Source of the DNA: an uncultured Clostridia bacterium
Lineage (GTDB): Bacteria > Bacillota > Clostridia > Christensenellales > Borkfalkiaceae
NCBI GenBank assembly: GCA_934254725.1
Contig: CAKQLR010000054.1
Coordinates: forward strand, 1 to 12,845
DNA: 12,845 nucleotides
Direction: 5' to 3'
Below are positions 5,271 through 12,845 of the stretch, piece by piece; position 1 is the stretch's first letter, and the number at the start of each line of letters is the position of its first letter. The position numbers were made by a program, and so were the translations under genes. Under the pieces are notes generated by a model. It was not told the DNA's origin. It did no database searches and saw only the letters and a list, made by a program, of their open reading frames with translations.

Positions 5271-7432
5271 GCTTGCTCGCCTCCTTTTGTTTTCATTCTT
5301 TCAATTCTGTCGGTTACGATTTTCGGCGGTTCGGTTTTAGGCGCGGAAGGGTGAAGCAACCAAGTAGCGGCATAATGCGTGTCGCTTATTTTGAACATAG
5401 GCGGCTGCATTTCGAAGTCTATCGCCATTGCGTACTTGTTCCTCTCTGCAAACGCGTCTCCCTTCGGAGGAAAAATCATATTCGGCGGAGTTCCGGGAAT
5501 AGCGTCGAGCTTCTCGTTAGTATCGAGGTCGGGCATCGACGACAAAAGCGCCCAGGTATACGGGTGCGCGGGCGAATAGAAAACGTCCTCCGCCGTGCCG
5601 TATTCCACTATTTTTCCGGCATACATAACGGCGATTCTGTCCGCCATGTTAGCAACCACGCCGAGGTCGTGAGTTATAAATATTACCGAAAGTTTCCTTT
5701 CTTCTTTCAGTTTGTTGATAAGTTCGAGTATCTGAGCCTGAATAGTAACGTCGAGCGCGGTTGTTGGTTCATCGCAGATGAGAATATCCGGGTTTGCAGC
5801 AAGCGCGATGGCTATAACTATACGCTGGCGCATACCCCCCGAAAACTCGAACGGATATTGATTAAATCTCTTTTGCGGTTCGGGAATACCGACTTCCTCC
5901 ATAAGCTTTATAGCCTTATGTTTTGCTTTAGCCTTTGTAACCCTGTTGACCACTCCCGCCGCCTGAGCTTTTAAGTAGTCTATCATAGCGACGGTCTGCC
6001 CGTCGAAGTCCATTTTGTCCGCGTTTTCTATCGCCGCCTCGTAGTCTTCTTTCAAAGACCTTATAACCGAGCGGACGTTTTCCGCAGCGAGTTCTTCGCT
6101 GACCGCCTCCGACGGAGGAACAGACCAATCGGGCGTTTTTCCTTTCGCAACGGAAGCGTCATACTTAGCCTGAAGCTTTGCGTGCTTTTTCTCTGCGGCT
6201 ACGTTCTTTTTCACCGCGGAGAAATAACCGTTCACGGCGTTTTCCAAAGCCTTGCCGAATATATAGGCGAGGTCGTCCTTTTTGAGAGCGAGCCTGTCGA
6301 TTGAATCCTCCACCGCTTTCGCAAGCTCTTTGCCTGCCTTATCGCACTCGGCTTTTACAAGCGGAGTTTTTTCGAAAATCGGAAGGAGTTCGTCTATAAG
6401 CTCAACGGTCTTTTTCTTTCCCTCGAGGGATCTCTCAAACGACAGTTTTATCCCCTCTTTCGCGTAAGAAATGAAGTCGAGCATAAAATTGTCGTCGAGA
6501 TATTTTCTTAAAAACACGTTCAGCTCGTCTACCGGCATATCCGGAACTTCCTCTCCCGAAAAAGTAACGAAGTACCCCATCGCGAAGAAGTTCGGCATAG
6601 GCAGAGCCACGGCTTCGTTAAGCACCGCGAGGATTTGTTTAAGCGTTTTTGTCAAGCCGTCCGTATCACCGCTTTCGGCAACGCGGACTTCCTCCTCGGC
6701 TCTTCTTAAAAGCTCACCGAATTCCGAAGCTTTTTCATGCACGACGTAACGGGAAACAGCTTTCTTTGCGGTGGAAAGAATAAGCTTAATTCTCGGTTTC
6801 AATCCCTTTAAATCGAGCGCGTTTTTCTCCGCTTCGAAAACGAGATAGTCTATATCGTCTATACTCTCTTCCGCCGCCTCTTTAGCTTCGTTGTAAGCAT
6901 TTTCGAGGTCGAGATGAGCATATTCGAATTTGTCGAAATTTTTGGTTTTTTGCGTGATTTCGGCGGCTTTTGCCGAATCCCCGCCGCTCAGAGCTTCAAT
7001 CATATTCACTCTCAGCGTTTCAAGCATACCGTTGAACGCGTTGCGGGAATTCTTCTGGCTCGAACTGCCTTTAAGCAGCATCGCCTCTGTGAGCTGCTTG
7101 CCTATTTTCATAATAGGGTTAAGGCTCGACATCGGATCCTGAAAGATCATTGCGATCTTGTTGCCCCTGAGCTCAACGAATTGTTTTTCGTCGATTTTCG
7201 TAAGGTCTTTACCGTCGTAGAGTATTTCGCCGTTTTCTATTATGGCGTTCACTGCGGAAATACCCATAATCGCTTTTGAAGTGACCGATTTGCCCGAGCC
7301 GGATTCACCCACTATCGCGAGCGTTTCGCCCTTGTATAAATCGAAGCTTATATCTCTTACCGCCTGAACCTTGCCGTTCTGCGTTCTGAAAGAAATAGTC
7401 AGTTCCTTTACCTGTAGTTTTTTCTCCTGCAT
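5267..7432 (-). CDS. oppD: Oligopeptide ABC importer ATPase OppD (AmiE-like) with very large helical insertion
   Basis: This is the partner ATPase of OppF. The catalytic motifs are intact: Walker A GESGSGKS (42-49), Q-loop FQDPMSSL (Gln98), signature SGGMRQR (531-537), Walker B DILICDEP (549-556) and switch His588. The C-terminal oligopeptide-ATPase region begins at IPGTPP (645-650). It is 721 aa, about twice the usual 330-360. Some 370 extra residues (about 122-498) sit in the helical subdomain between Q-loop and signature. They are rich in Ala, Lys and Glu with no membrane segment, so they are probably alpha-helical and partly coiled coil. Where enterobacterial-type homologues have the Fe-S cysteines (GCPFAPRC), this protein has GDAFAERN (658-665), as I recall for streptococcal AmiE. 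AGGAGG lies 7 nt before the ATG and overlaps the oppC stop region. The reading frame is uninterrupted, which argues against an assembly artefact. Confidence 0.93.
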   Translation of the reverse strand: MQEKKLQVKELTISFRTQNGKVQAVRDISFDLYKGETLAIVGESGSGKSVTSKAIMGISAVNAIIENGEILYDGKDLTKIDEKQFVELRGNKIAMIFQDPMSSLNPIMKIGKQLTEAMLLKGSSSQKNSRNAFNGMLETLRVNMIEALSGGDSAKAAEITQKTKNFDKFEYAHLDLENAYNEAKEAAEESIDDIDYLVFEAEKNALDLKGLKPRIKLILSTAKKAVSRYVVHEKASEFGELLRRAEEEVRVAESGDTDGLTKTLKQILAVLNEAVALPMPNFFAMGYFVTFSGEEVPDMPVDELNVFLRKYLDDNFMLDFISYAKEGIKLSFERSLEGKKKTVELIDELLPIFEKTPLVKAECDKAGKELAKAVEDSIDRLALKKDDLAYIFGKALENAVNGYFSAVKKNVAAEKKHAKLQAKYDASVAKGKTPDWSVPPSEAVSEELAAENVRSVIRSLKEDYEAAIENADKMDFDGQTVAMIDYLKAQAAGVVNRVTKAKAKHKAIKLMEEVGIPEPQKRFNQYPFEFSGGMRQRIVIAIALAANPDILICDEPTTALDVTIQAQILELINKLKEERKLSVIFITHDLGVVANMADRIAVMYAGKIVEYGTAEDVFYSPAHPYTWALLSSMPDLDTNEKLDAIPGTPPNMIFPPKGDAFAERNKYAMAIDFEMQPPMFKISDTHYAATWLLHPSAPKTEPPKIVTDRIERMKTKGGEQA

Positions 7433-7444
7433 GTCGTCGCCTCC

Positions 7445-9052
7445 TTATTCCTCTGCGCCTCTGAGCGAGGGGTTGAACGCGTCTCTGAGCCCGTTTCCGA
7501 ACAGGTTAAACGAGAGCATAAGAAGCGAAATGAATACGGACGGGAACACCATCATATACGGGTATTCGTGCATATAACCGCTCACGCCCGCAAGCAACGT
7601 ACCTACGCTCGTAAGGTTACCCGTATCGAGGTTGATAATTCCGAGGTAAGACAAGCTCGACTCGCTGAAAATCATTCCGGGTATTACGAGAACCGAACTC
7701 GTAACGAGCGTGCCTATCGCGTTCGGGAAAATATGCTTGAACATAATTCTCGCGTCCCTTGCGCCGAGCGTTCTCGCCGCAAGAACGTATTCCTGATTTT
7801 TAAAGCGGTAGAACTGCATACGCACGCGGCTCGCCATTCCTATCCACCCCGTTAAAAAGAACGCGATGAACAATATCAGAATCTGCGGCGAGGAGTTCAT
7901 ATGAAGTTGCAAAAGCGTTATTACTATCATAAACGGTACCGCGCTGATTATATCGGAAATTCTCTCCATAATCATATCCGCGGCTCCGCCGTAGTAACCT
8001 TCTATCGCGCCGTAAATCGTGCCGATGAAAAGATTGACCGCGGAAACGACTATTGCGATAACAAACGAGAGCCTTGCTCCTCCGCCGAGACAGGTGAATA
8101 TATCCTTGCCCGCGTGGTTCGTTCCGAAGAGGAACAACGGCTCGGTAATGCCGTCTTTCAATACGTAAGTGTGATTGAAAATATAGTATTCGTAGCAGTT
8201 CACGCGGATTTCATACCCGGTGTCGTTTTTAATGGCGTAGTCGTACTTTCTGTTTTCGGCGGTTTCGCCCTCCACGAATACTTTGCTGTAGTAACCGTCG
8301 CGGTAGGAACCGTCACCCGCAACTTTAGTCACGTCGTACTCTCTGTAAATATTGTTGAAAGAGAACGTGCCGTCGGTATTTTTGGTGTATTTAACGGTGG
8401 TTTTGCTACCCATCGAAGTCGTTTCGAACCAGAAATTCGCGTCGTTCGCGTCAACGGAAGCGGCGGGGCGTTTTCTCTTTTCGGTAATCGGGTAAATAAC
8501 CTGTATGCCCGTTTCGTCCTGATACTTTTGAATAAGCGCGTACTGCTCGGCGGTAACGTTCATAAACTTGTTTCCGGACGAGTGGTAAGTATCGAGTCTT
8601 ACCTTATAGTTGCTCGTGGCGGAAGCCTTTTCGTAAGTCTGTTTTTTAAGCGCGTAATGCCCCGTTTCCACGCCCATCGCGTAGTAAATCAAAAACTGCG
8701 TTTCCGAGTATTCTTTGTCTACGCAACCGTCCCAGAAATTCCAGTCCAAAGCCTCGGATAAATGAGATTTCGGATAGCAGTTGTTAAAATCCATATCGTT
8801 ATAAGCAACGGTATAACAGGAGAATATCGGCGCGAAAATCGCAAACAGCAACAATAAAAGAATAATATACGCCGCTACGACCGAGCCTTTATTCTTGCTG
8901 AACCTTCTGAACGCGTCCTTAAAATATCCTACGGGTTTCGTTTCCGGGCACTTATCGTGCAGGGGTTTATCGGCGGAAGTAAACGCAAATTTTTCCTTAG
9001 GAATATTCGTTAAATCTATTTTGTTTTTATCTACGACGTTTTCCATGATCAT
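7445..9052 (-). CDS. oppC: Oligopeptide ABC importer permease OppC with large extracytoplasmic domain
   Basis: This is one of two channel-forming membrane subunits. It has a cytoplasmic N-terminus (1-55), TM1 (about 56-78), a long polar region (about 82-305), then FLFGTNHAGKDIF (307-319), the usual OppC entry into the five-helix permease core. The coupling EAA loop is EYVLAARTLGARDARIMFKH (421-440) and the C-terminus GLRDAFNPSLR (521-531) is typical. Length is 535 aa against about 300. The roughly 220 extra residues follow TM1 and should lie outside the cell, next to the binding protein. They contain many Tyr and Asn residues but no domain I recognise. The first ATG overlaps the oppB stop (ATGA); a second ATG two codons later is possible. 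The only ribosome binding site visible is a G-rich GGGGGCG. Confidence 0.92.
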   Translation of the reverse strand: MIMENVVDKNKIDLTNIPKEKFAFTSADKPLHDKCPETKPVGYFKDAFRRFSKNKGSVVAAYIILLLLLFAIFAPIFSCYTVAYNDMDFNNCYPKSHLSEALDWNFWDGCVDKEYSETQFLIYYAMGVETGHYALKKQTYEKASATSNYKVRLDTYHSSGNKFMNVTAEQYALIQKYQDETGIQVIYPITEKRKRPAASVDANDANFWFETTSMGSKTTVKYTKNTDGTFSFNNIYREYDVTKVAGDGSYRDGYYSKVFVEGETAENRKYDYAIKNDTGYEIRVNCYEYYIFNHTYVLKDGITEPLFLFGTNHAGKDIFTCLGGGARLSFVIAIVVSAVNLFIGTIYGAIEGYYGGAADMIMERISDIISAVPFMIVITLLQLHMNSSPQILILFIAFFLTGWIGMASRVRMQFYRFKNQEYVLAARTLGARDARIMFKHIFPNAIGTLVTSSVLVIPGMIFSESSLSYLGIINLDTGNLTSVGTLLAGVSGYMHEYPYMMVFPSVFISLLMLSFNLFGNGLRDAFNPSLRGAEE

Positions 9053-10011
9053 TTCGCCCCCATTCTAATTCTCGGATCGATGAGTCCGTAAGAGATATCG
9101 ACCACTATGCCCGCGATAAGCCCGACGAGGCAGTAAAAGCCGGAAAGCAGCATAAAGAAATCGTAATCGAGCGATTGAATCGAAGCGAGGTACATTTTCC
9201 CTACGCCGGGTATGCCGAATATACTTTCGAGAATAAGCGAACCGGAGAGTACCGAAATAAACTCGCCTATAATCGACGGAAAAATCGGCACCATGGCATT
9301 CCTCAGAGCGTGGCGGAAAATAGCCTGCCTTTTAGTCAAACCCTTTGTCCTCGCAAGCAACAGGTACTCGCTCGTAAGAACTTCGGTAAGTTCCGCCCTT
9401 GTTCCCCTCGCGTAGCCTGCAATGGAACCCGCGGACATCGCGAGTATGCACGGAACGAGCGAAACGAACATCGTCCAGGAAAAATAGTCGTACCCCTCTT
9501 TCATAGTCAGCGGGAAGAGTTTCAGTTTATAACACAGCACGTATTGTATTACCGAAGCCGTAACGTAACTCGGCACCGAAATAAAAACTATTACGAGAGT
9601 TGAAATAACGTGGTCCTGAATTTTATTCTTTCTGAGAGCCGCGTATATCCCGAGCAAAATACCTATAGGAACCGCAAACAGCGTGGAATACACGTTGATA
9701 AGTATTGTAGGCGGAAGCCTCGTGATAAACGCTTCCCAGACGGGTTTGCCTACGCATTCGGGCATCGTTATACCCATGCCGAAGTCGCCCTTGGAAATTA
9801 TTCTCCAGATATAATTAAAATATTGCTGAATAATCGGATCGCGATACCCTCTCGCCTTGATTATTTCCTCCTGCAAATTAGCGTCCTGCCCTATGCCCGT
9901 AGTAATAACTATCGGCAGCATCTTGATAAGCACGAAACATATAGTCATTATTATAAAAAACGACAGAAACATAAGTCCTATTCGTTTCATAATGTATTTG
10001 AACATATACAT
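9049..10011 (-). CDS. oppB: Oligopeptide ABC importer permease OppB
   Basis: This 320-aa channel subunit pairs with OppC. It has TM1 at about 11-31, a short extracytoplasmic segment, and the permease core with the EAA coupling loop EYLLLARTKGLTKRQA (215-230), the diagnostic GIPGVG (266-271) and the C-terminal YGLIDPRIR (308-316). Size is normal for OppB (about 305-330), in contrast to its enlarged partners. The start ATG is preceded by AAGGAGGAG about 7 nt upstream; a second ATG two codons later is an alternative. It follows oppA after 356 bp of repeat- and hairpin-containing DNA and overlaps oppC by 4 nt. I see no convincing promoter in that spacer, so it is probably transcribed from upstream of oppA. 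Confidence 0.95.
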   Translation of the reverse strand: MYMFKYIMKRIGLMFLSFFIIMTICFVLIKMLPIVITTGIGQDANLQEEIIKARGYRDPIIQQYFNYIWRIISKGDFGMGITMPECVGKPVWEAFITRLPPTILINVYSTLFAVPIGILLGIYAALRKNKIQDHVISTLVIVFISVPSYVTASVIQYVLCYKLKLFPLTMKEGYDYFSWTMFVSLVPCILAMSAGSIAGYARGTRAELTEVLTSEYLLLARTKGLTKRQAIFRHALRNAMVPIFPSIIGEFISVLSGSLILESIFGIPGVGKMYLASIQSLDYDFFMLLSGFYCLVGLIAGIVVDISYGLIDPRIRMGAK

Positions 10012-10131
10012 AGCGGCTCTCCTCCTTGTTTTTTCTTTCGGTCTTTATATCGAAGTTTTGCAACAAATCGTCTCCCGTATGGCGGCGACCTTTTTTCTCT
10101 CAAGCTATTTCGCGAGTCCGCACATAAGGCA

Positions 10132-10166
10132 GGGCGAGCACCGCTCGTCCGCAAGTTTTGCGTAAA
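10132..10166. repeat. REP-like palindromic repeat, copy 1
   Basis: This 35-bp unit opens with GGGCGAGC-ACC-GCTCGTCC (10132-10150), an 8-bp stem including one G-T wobble and a 3-nt loop, and ends with TTGCGTAAA (10158-10166). It matches copy 2 at 32 of 35 positions. It lies in the untranslated spacer between oppA and oppB. Palindromic units of this sort often occur in many intergenic copies and act as mRNA-stability or transcription-damping elements; how many copies this genome has cannot be seen here. Confidence 0.65.
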
Positions 10167-10200
10167 CCGAGCGTTATTTTCTCTTGCCTCCAACCCGTAG

Positions 10201-10235
10201 GGGCGAGCACCGCTCGTCCGCGCGTCTTGCGTAAA
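10201..10235. repeat. REP-like palindromic repeat, copy 2
   Basis: This is the second copy, 69 bp downstream of the first in the same orientation, with the stem-loop at 10201-10219 unchanged and three substitutions in the following part. It is preceded by GTAG, so the run reads GTAGGGGCGAGCACCG. The perfect conservation of the stem compared with the tail suggests that the palindrome is the functional or mobile part. Confidence 0.65.
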
Positions 10236-10265
10236 AAACAAAGAACCTAAAACCCCGAAGCAGCA

Positions 10266-10300
10266 ATTAAAGTGAGGCGTATATTACGACTCACTTTAAT
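10266..10300 (-). promoter_or_regulatory. Strong intercistronic hairpin between oppA and oppB
   Basis: ATTAAAGTGAG (10266-10276) pairs perfectly with CTCACTTTAAT (10290-10300). After one mismatch the stem continues with CGTA/TACG (10278-10281 with 10285-10288) around a TAT loop, giving about 16 stacked positions. It starts 67 nt after the oppA stop codon on the minus strand. No U-run follows in that direction, so full termination is unlikely; it could slow decay of the oppA mRNA from its 3' end or reduce readthrough to oppB. On the plus strand five T (10303-10307) follow closely, but no plus-strand gene leads into it. Confidence 0.55.
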
Positions 10301-10367
10301 CGATTTTTATTCAATCACGTCCGGCTAAAAACTTTGCGAACGCTTTTCTCCTTATCTCTCCTTTCGA

Positions 10368-12845
10368 TTATCTGTAATCGAACGACGAACCGCCCATGTA
10401 GTTAACGAACTCTGCCCATTGAGCGTCGGAGTAATTGTAAGTCATATACTTAATTCCGCCGTAAGCCGTAAACGTGTTGTAAGTGTAAGACTTAAGCTCG
10501 GTTTTGAAAGATATGAGCGAAGCCACGAATCTGTTCGCATAAGGAATAGTGTAATACTGAACGAGAACTTCTTCTTCCATCTGAGCGAGGAGTTCGCATC
10601 TGAATTCGGCGTTCAGTTTGCCGTCGCCCAACGTGCCGTTAAGAAGTTCGTACCAGGAATTTCCGCTCGAACCGAACAACGGGAGGGTTGCGGTATAAGC
10701 GTCTTCCGCTACGTTCGTAACCACCAATTTTCCGTCCCCGCTCGTTTTAACTCCGTGAACGGTAGCTTCGAGCATATGGCTCGACGTATTCCACGAAGCG
10801 GAATACATATAATCGGGGCTGAGGTACGCCATAATGAAGTACCCGGGGTCCCACGCGGCGCCCGTCCAGCCGCCAAGACATACGTCGTATTCCGATCTGT
10901 CCTTGAACGCTTTAGCCCAGTCGTCACCGAACGATTTGAGTTCCATATCGAATCTTCCTTCGAGCTTGGTGCCTTTGAACAATGCCGTCCACGCCTCTTT
11001 GAGGTAGGTAAACTGTCTGGTTACGGCTTCGTTTATAACCGCCGAGCCCATCGTGAATTTTACGGTATCGGTAGCTTTGATCTCGCCGGCAGCGAATGCC
11101 TCGTCATACGCTTTGTCTATAAGCGCTTTAGCAGCGGTGGGGTTGTAACCGGTTATAGCTCCGACCGCGTCGTCGAGAGAGCCGTAATCTTCAACGTTCA
11201 CGCCGTAAACGTCGCAGAGAGTTCTCTTCGCGTAATCGGTGTTTCTGTAAACGCCGCCGTTGGCAACGTCGTAGTAGTGCATGGAGTTATACAAACCGTA
11301 GCCCGCTTGCGAGCTTGTCGTCGTCTTGTTTACGAAGTCCGTTCTGTCAATACCTATAGCGAGGGCGTTTCTGAAGTCCTTATACTTAAGGAGCATTTTG
11401 TTAACTTTTTCGCTGTCGCCTCTGCTCTTAAGGCTCTCCGCGTTGGATTGAAGCTGAATGGAACCTACGAAGTCGTCCGGAGTGAAGTACGCTCTGTCGC
11501 TGTACTTATAGTCCGCCGCGACGGATACGTCTATGCCGATGTCGTCGAGTTCGCCGTTCTGGAACTTAAGGAACGCGGTGCTGTATTTTTCTATCGTTTC
11601 ACAAACAATTTTGTCCGTCTGATACAATCCTTTGTTTTCTTCGAGCGAGTAACCGTACCATTTTTCGTTCTTGGAAAGGGTGTAAGTTTTGCCCGGCTGA
11701 TAGGTGGTAAGTTTATACGGTCCCCAGCTTGCGGTCGTTTCGAGCGAAGTGTTATACGTGGAAGTCCACAGTCCGCCTTCGGTCGTAGGAGCGACTTTGC
11801 AGCTTTCGTAAAGAGCTTTCTTTACGAGGGGAAGACTTGCGAATTCGTAAGGAGCGTGATAGGTAAGTTTGCCTTCTTTGTCCATAAACGTAATTCCGCT
11901 CGTCATAGCTACGACTATCTTATTGTCGCCAACCGACTTAATACCTACTTCCTCGAAATCCAACGAGGGAAGCGCGGTATTGATTACAAAGAAGTGCAAT
12001 TCTTCGTTAGGTTCGGTCTGCCACCAGCGTATAATCTTATTCCATTCGGCAAGCATAGCCGCGTCCGCTTTGATTTCGCTGAACGTTTTGCCTTCCATGG
12101 CCGCTACCACCGCGGTATCGAGATCGGAAATATAATAGTTTTTGAGATATGCCGCCGTTTTTGCCGCGTCATACGATTTCGGCAAGTTCATATTCGTTCT
12201 GAAAAAGTTATCCACGCCTTCGTACTGACCGAGGCAGAATATAAGATTGCCGTCGTTTTCTTCTGCGTAAACGCCGTAAGCGTCTTTTGCCGAGAATACG
12301 CCTGTGGAACCCTGCATTACGTAGTTCCAGGCTTTATAAATATTTACGGAACCGTTATAGAAGCTGTCCGCGCGGCGATTTTTAAACAACGGATTGAGCT
12401 GTTCCTTCATAGAGTAAACGAAGTCCTCGGCTTTAATCGGAGTACCGTCATCCCACTTGCCGCCCGTACGGATTGTTATTTCCCAAACGAGTTCGCTGTC
12501 GCCTTCCTGCACGCCGTACTGACCTACGTAGTCCGCGGTAACGTCTTTAAGCCCGGTTGCGAAGTCGTAATTGACCACGAATTCGCCGTCGAGAATTTTG
12601 CCCGCGTCGTCGTACTTATAATCGAAAGAGAAGAAACTGCTTCCGATGTAGTTCATAACCTGCCTATCGTTGTTATCAAGATAGGTAAGCTCGTTCCAGT
12701 TGGAAGGAGATACCGCTGTGTAGATATTATACGTATACGTAGGATTCGCGTCCGCGCTCGGCTTAAATTTAGCCTGCTTCGTTTTAGCGTCCTCCTGTCC
12801 GCACGCGTTAAACGCGCATACAACGGCTATCATTAAAGCCAGACA
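10368..12845 (-). CDS. oppA: Oligopeptide-binding lipoprotein OppA (SBP family 5), 5' end outside the window
   Basis: This extracellular substrate-binding protein delivers peptides to OppB/OppC. At least 821 residues are visible from an ATG at 12833, but the frame stays open to the window edge (Cys-Leu-Ala-Leu before it). That ATG lies inside the signal peptide, so the true start is probably further upstream. The signal sequence ends in CAFNAC, with the candidate lipid-anchored Cys at residue 11 counting from that ATG; the lipobox is imperfect (Phe at -3). Family features include WDDGTPIKAEDFVYS (127-141), FRNALAIGIDR (487-497) and VCLGGWTGAAWDPGYF (651-666). The mature protein is much longer than the usual 520-560 aa. 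Extra segments seem to lie at about 150-300 and in the C-terminal third. It is the first visible gene of the opp operon; promoter and any upstream genes are not visible. Confidence 0.93.
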   Translation of the reverse strand, partial: CLALMIAVVCAFNACGQEDAKTKQAKFKPSADANPTYTYNIYTAVSPSNWNELTYLDNNDRQVMNYIGSSFFSFDYKYDDAGKILDGEFVVNYDFATGLKDVTADYVGQYGVQEGDSELVWEITIRTGGKWDDGTPIKAEDFVYSMKEQLNPLFKNRRADSFYNGSVNIYKAWNYVMQGSTGVFSAKDAYGVYAEENDGNLIFCLGQYEGVDNFFRTNMNLPKSYDAAKTAAYLKNYYISDLDTAVVAAMEGKTFSEIKADAAMLAEWNKIIRWWQTEPNEELHFFVINTALPSLDFEEVGIKSVGDNKIVVAMTSGITFMDKEGKLTYHAPYEFASLPLVKKALYESCKVAPTTEGGLWTSTYNTSLETTASWGPYKLTTYQPGKTYTLSKNEKWYGYSLEENKGLYQTDKIVCETIEKYSTAFLKFQNGELDDIGIDVSVAADYKYSDRAYFTPDDFVGSIQLQSNAESLKSRGDSEKVNKMLLKYKDFRNALAIGIDRTDFVNKTTTSSQAGYGLYNSMHYYDVANGGVYRNTDYAKRTLCDVYGVNVEDYGSLDDAVGAITGYNPTAAKALIDKAYDEAFAAGEIKATDTVKFTMGSAVINEAVTRQFTYLKEAWTALFKGTKLEGRFDMELKSFGDDWAKAFKDRSEYDVCLGGWTGAAWDPGYFIMAYLSPDYMYSASWNTSSHMLEATVHGVKTSGDGKLVVTNVAEDAYTATLPLFGSSGNSWYELLNGTLGDGKLNAEFRCELLAQMEEEVLVQYYTIPYANRFVASLISFKTELKSYTYNTFTAYGGIKYMTYNYSDAQWAEFVNYMGGSSFDYR

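Noticed and set aside
4446..5354. 302-codon plus-strand frame opposite oppF/oppD
   Set aside because: Antisense to the catalytic regions of OppF; Phe/Leu/Val-rich translation with no motif and no ribosome binding site that I could see.
5267..7432. OppD size caused by gene fusion or frameshift artefact
   Set aside because: Both halves of one ABC domain flank the insertion in the correct order, the frame is continuous, and the insertion has the same helical, Ala/Lys/Glu-rich character throughout.
7901..8761. 286-codon plus-strand frame opposite oppC
   Set aside because: Antisense shadow of the OppC extracytoplasmic region; no domain or supporting context.
10132..10235. CRISPR array
   Set aside because: Only two copies, the repeat is itself a tight palindrome, and no cas genes are nearby.
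9987..10241. 84-codon minus-strand frame in the oppA-oppB spacer
   Set aside because: Its translation repeats an RTSGARP segment that is just the two REP-like repeats read in frame, and it overlaps the oppB start; no ribosome binding site.
10346..10364. Tandem Shine-Dalgarno-like sequence just after the oppA stop, suggesting a small gene
   Set aside because: No ATG, GTG or TTG at suitable distance opens a frame of useful length; the nearest GTG frame ends after three codons.
10419..12836. 805-codon plus-strand reading frame opposite oppA
   Set aside because: It is exactly antisense to oppA, which has clear family motifs. The translation is unusually rich in Arg, Val and Phe with no recognisable domain, and the frame is open only because oppA seldom uses codons whose complements are stops.

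Overview
The window is about 12.8 kb from a moderate-GC Bacillota/Clostridia-type chromosome, probably an uncultured gut Firmicute. That is an inference from Gram-positive-style Shine-Dalgarno sites (AAGGAGG), sigma-A promoters, a lipoprotein substrate-binding protein, and ATPases resembling the streptococcal AmiE/AmiF type. TGA is used as a stop (oppB and oppD both end TGA inside ATGA overlaps), so the standard bacterial code applies.

Layout: 1-130 is a structured, non-coding left edge with hairpins and a T-tract terminator that would serve a plus-strand gene lying to the left. 131-1867 (minus) is an alpha-phosphoglucomutase/phosphomannomutase (PgcA-like) with a near-consensus sigma-A promoter and a roughly 100-nt leader. 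1868-2394 is a busy divergent intergenic region: the pgcA promoter, a minus-strand terminator-like hairpin, a plus-strand promoter, and a 293-bp element (2079-2371) bounded by a 28-position imperfect inverted repeat with TA at both ends. That element is either a MITE-like sequence or a multi-stem structured RNA. 2395-3336 (plus) is a GtrB/DPM1-like polyprenyl-phosphate glycosyltransferase with two C-terminal membrane helices. It converges on the large operon at a bidirectional terminator (3386-3425).

12845-3435 (minus) is a complete oligopeptide ABC importer operon, read right to left: oppA (5' end outside the window), a 356-bp spacer with two REP-like repeats and a strong hairpin, then oppB, oppC, oppD, oppF and a three-helix DUF3899-like membrane protein. 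Genes oppB to oppF are tightly packed (two ATGA overlaps and a 12-bp gap), with DUF3899-like following after 18 bp. OppA would capture peptides outside the cell, OppB/OppC form the channel, and OppD/OppF hydrolyse ATP.

The unusual aspect is size. OppD carries about 370 extra residues between its Q-loop and signature motif, OppF about 125 extra residues before its Q-loop, OppC about 220 extra extracytoplasmic residues after TM1, and OppA is over 820 residues. All catalytic ABC motifs are intact, so this looks like a functional but elaborated transporter. OppB alone is of ordinary size. No CRISPR, rRNA, tRNA, transposase or prophage genes were seen.
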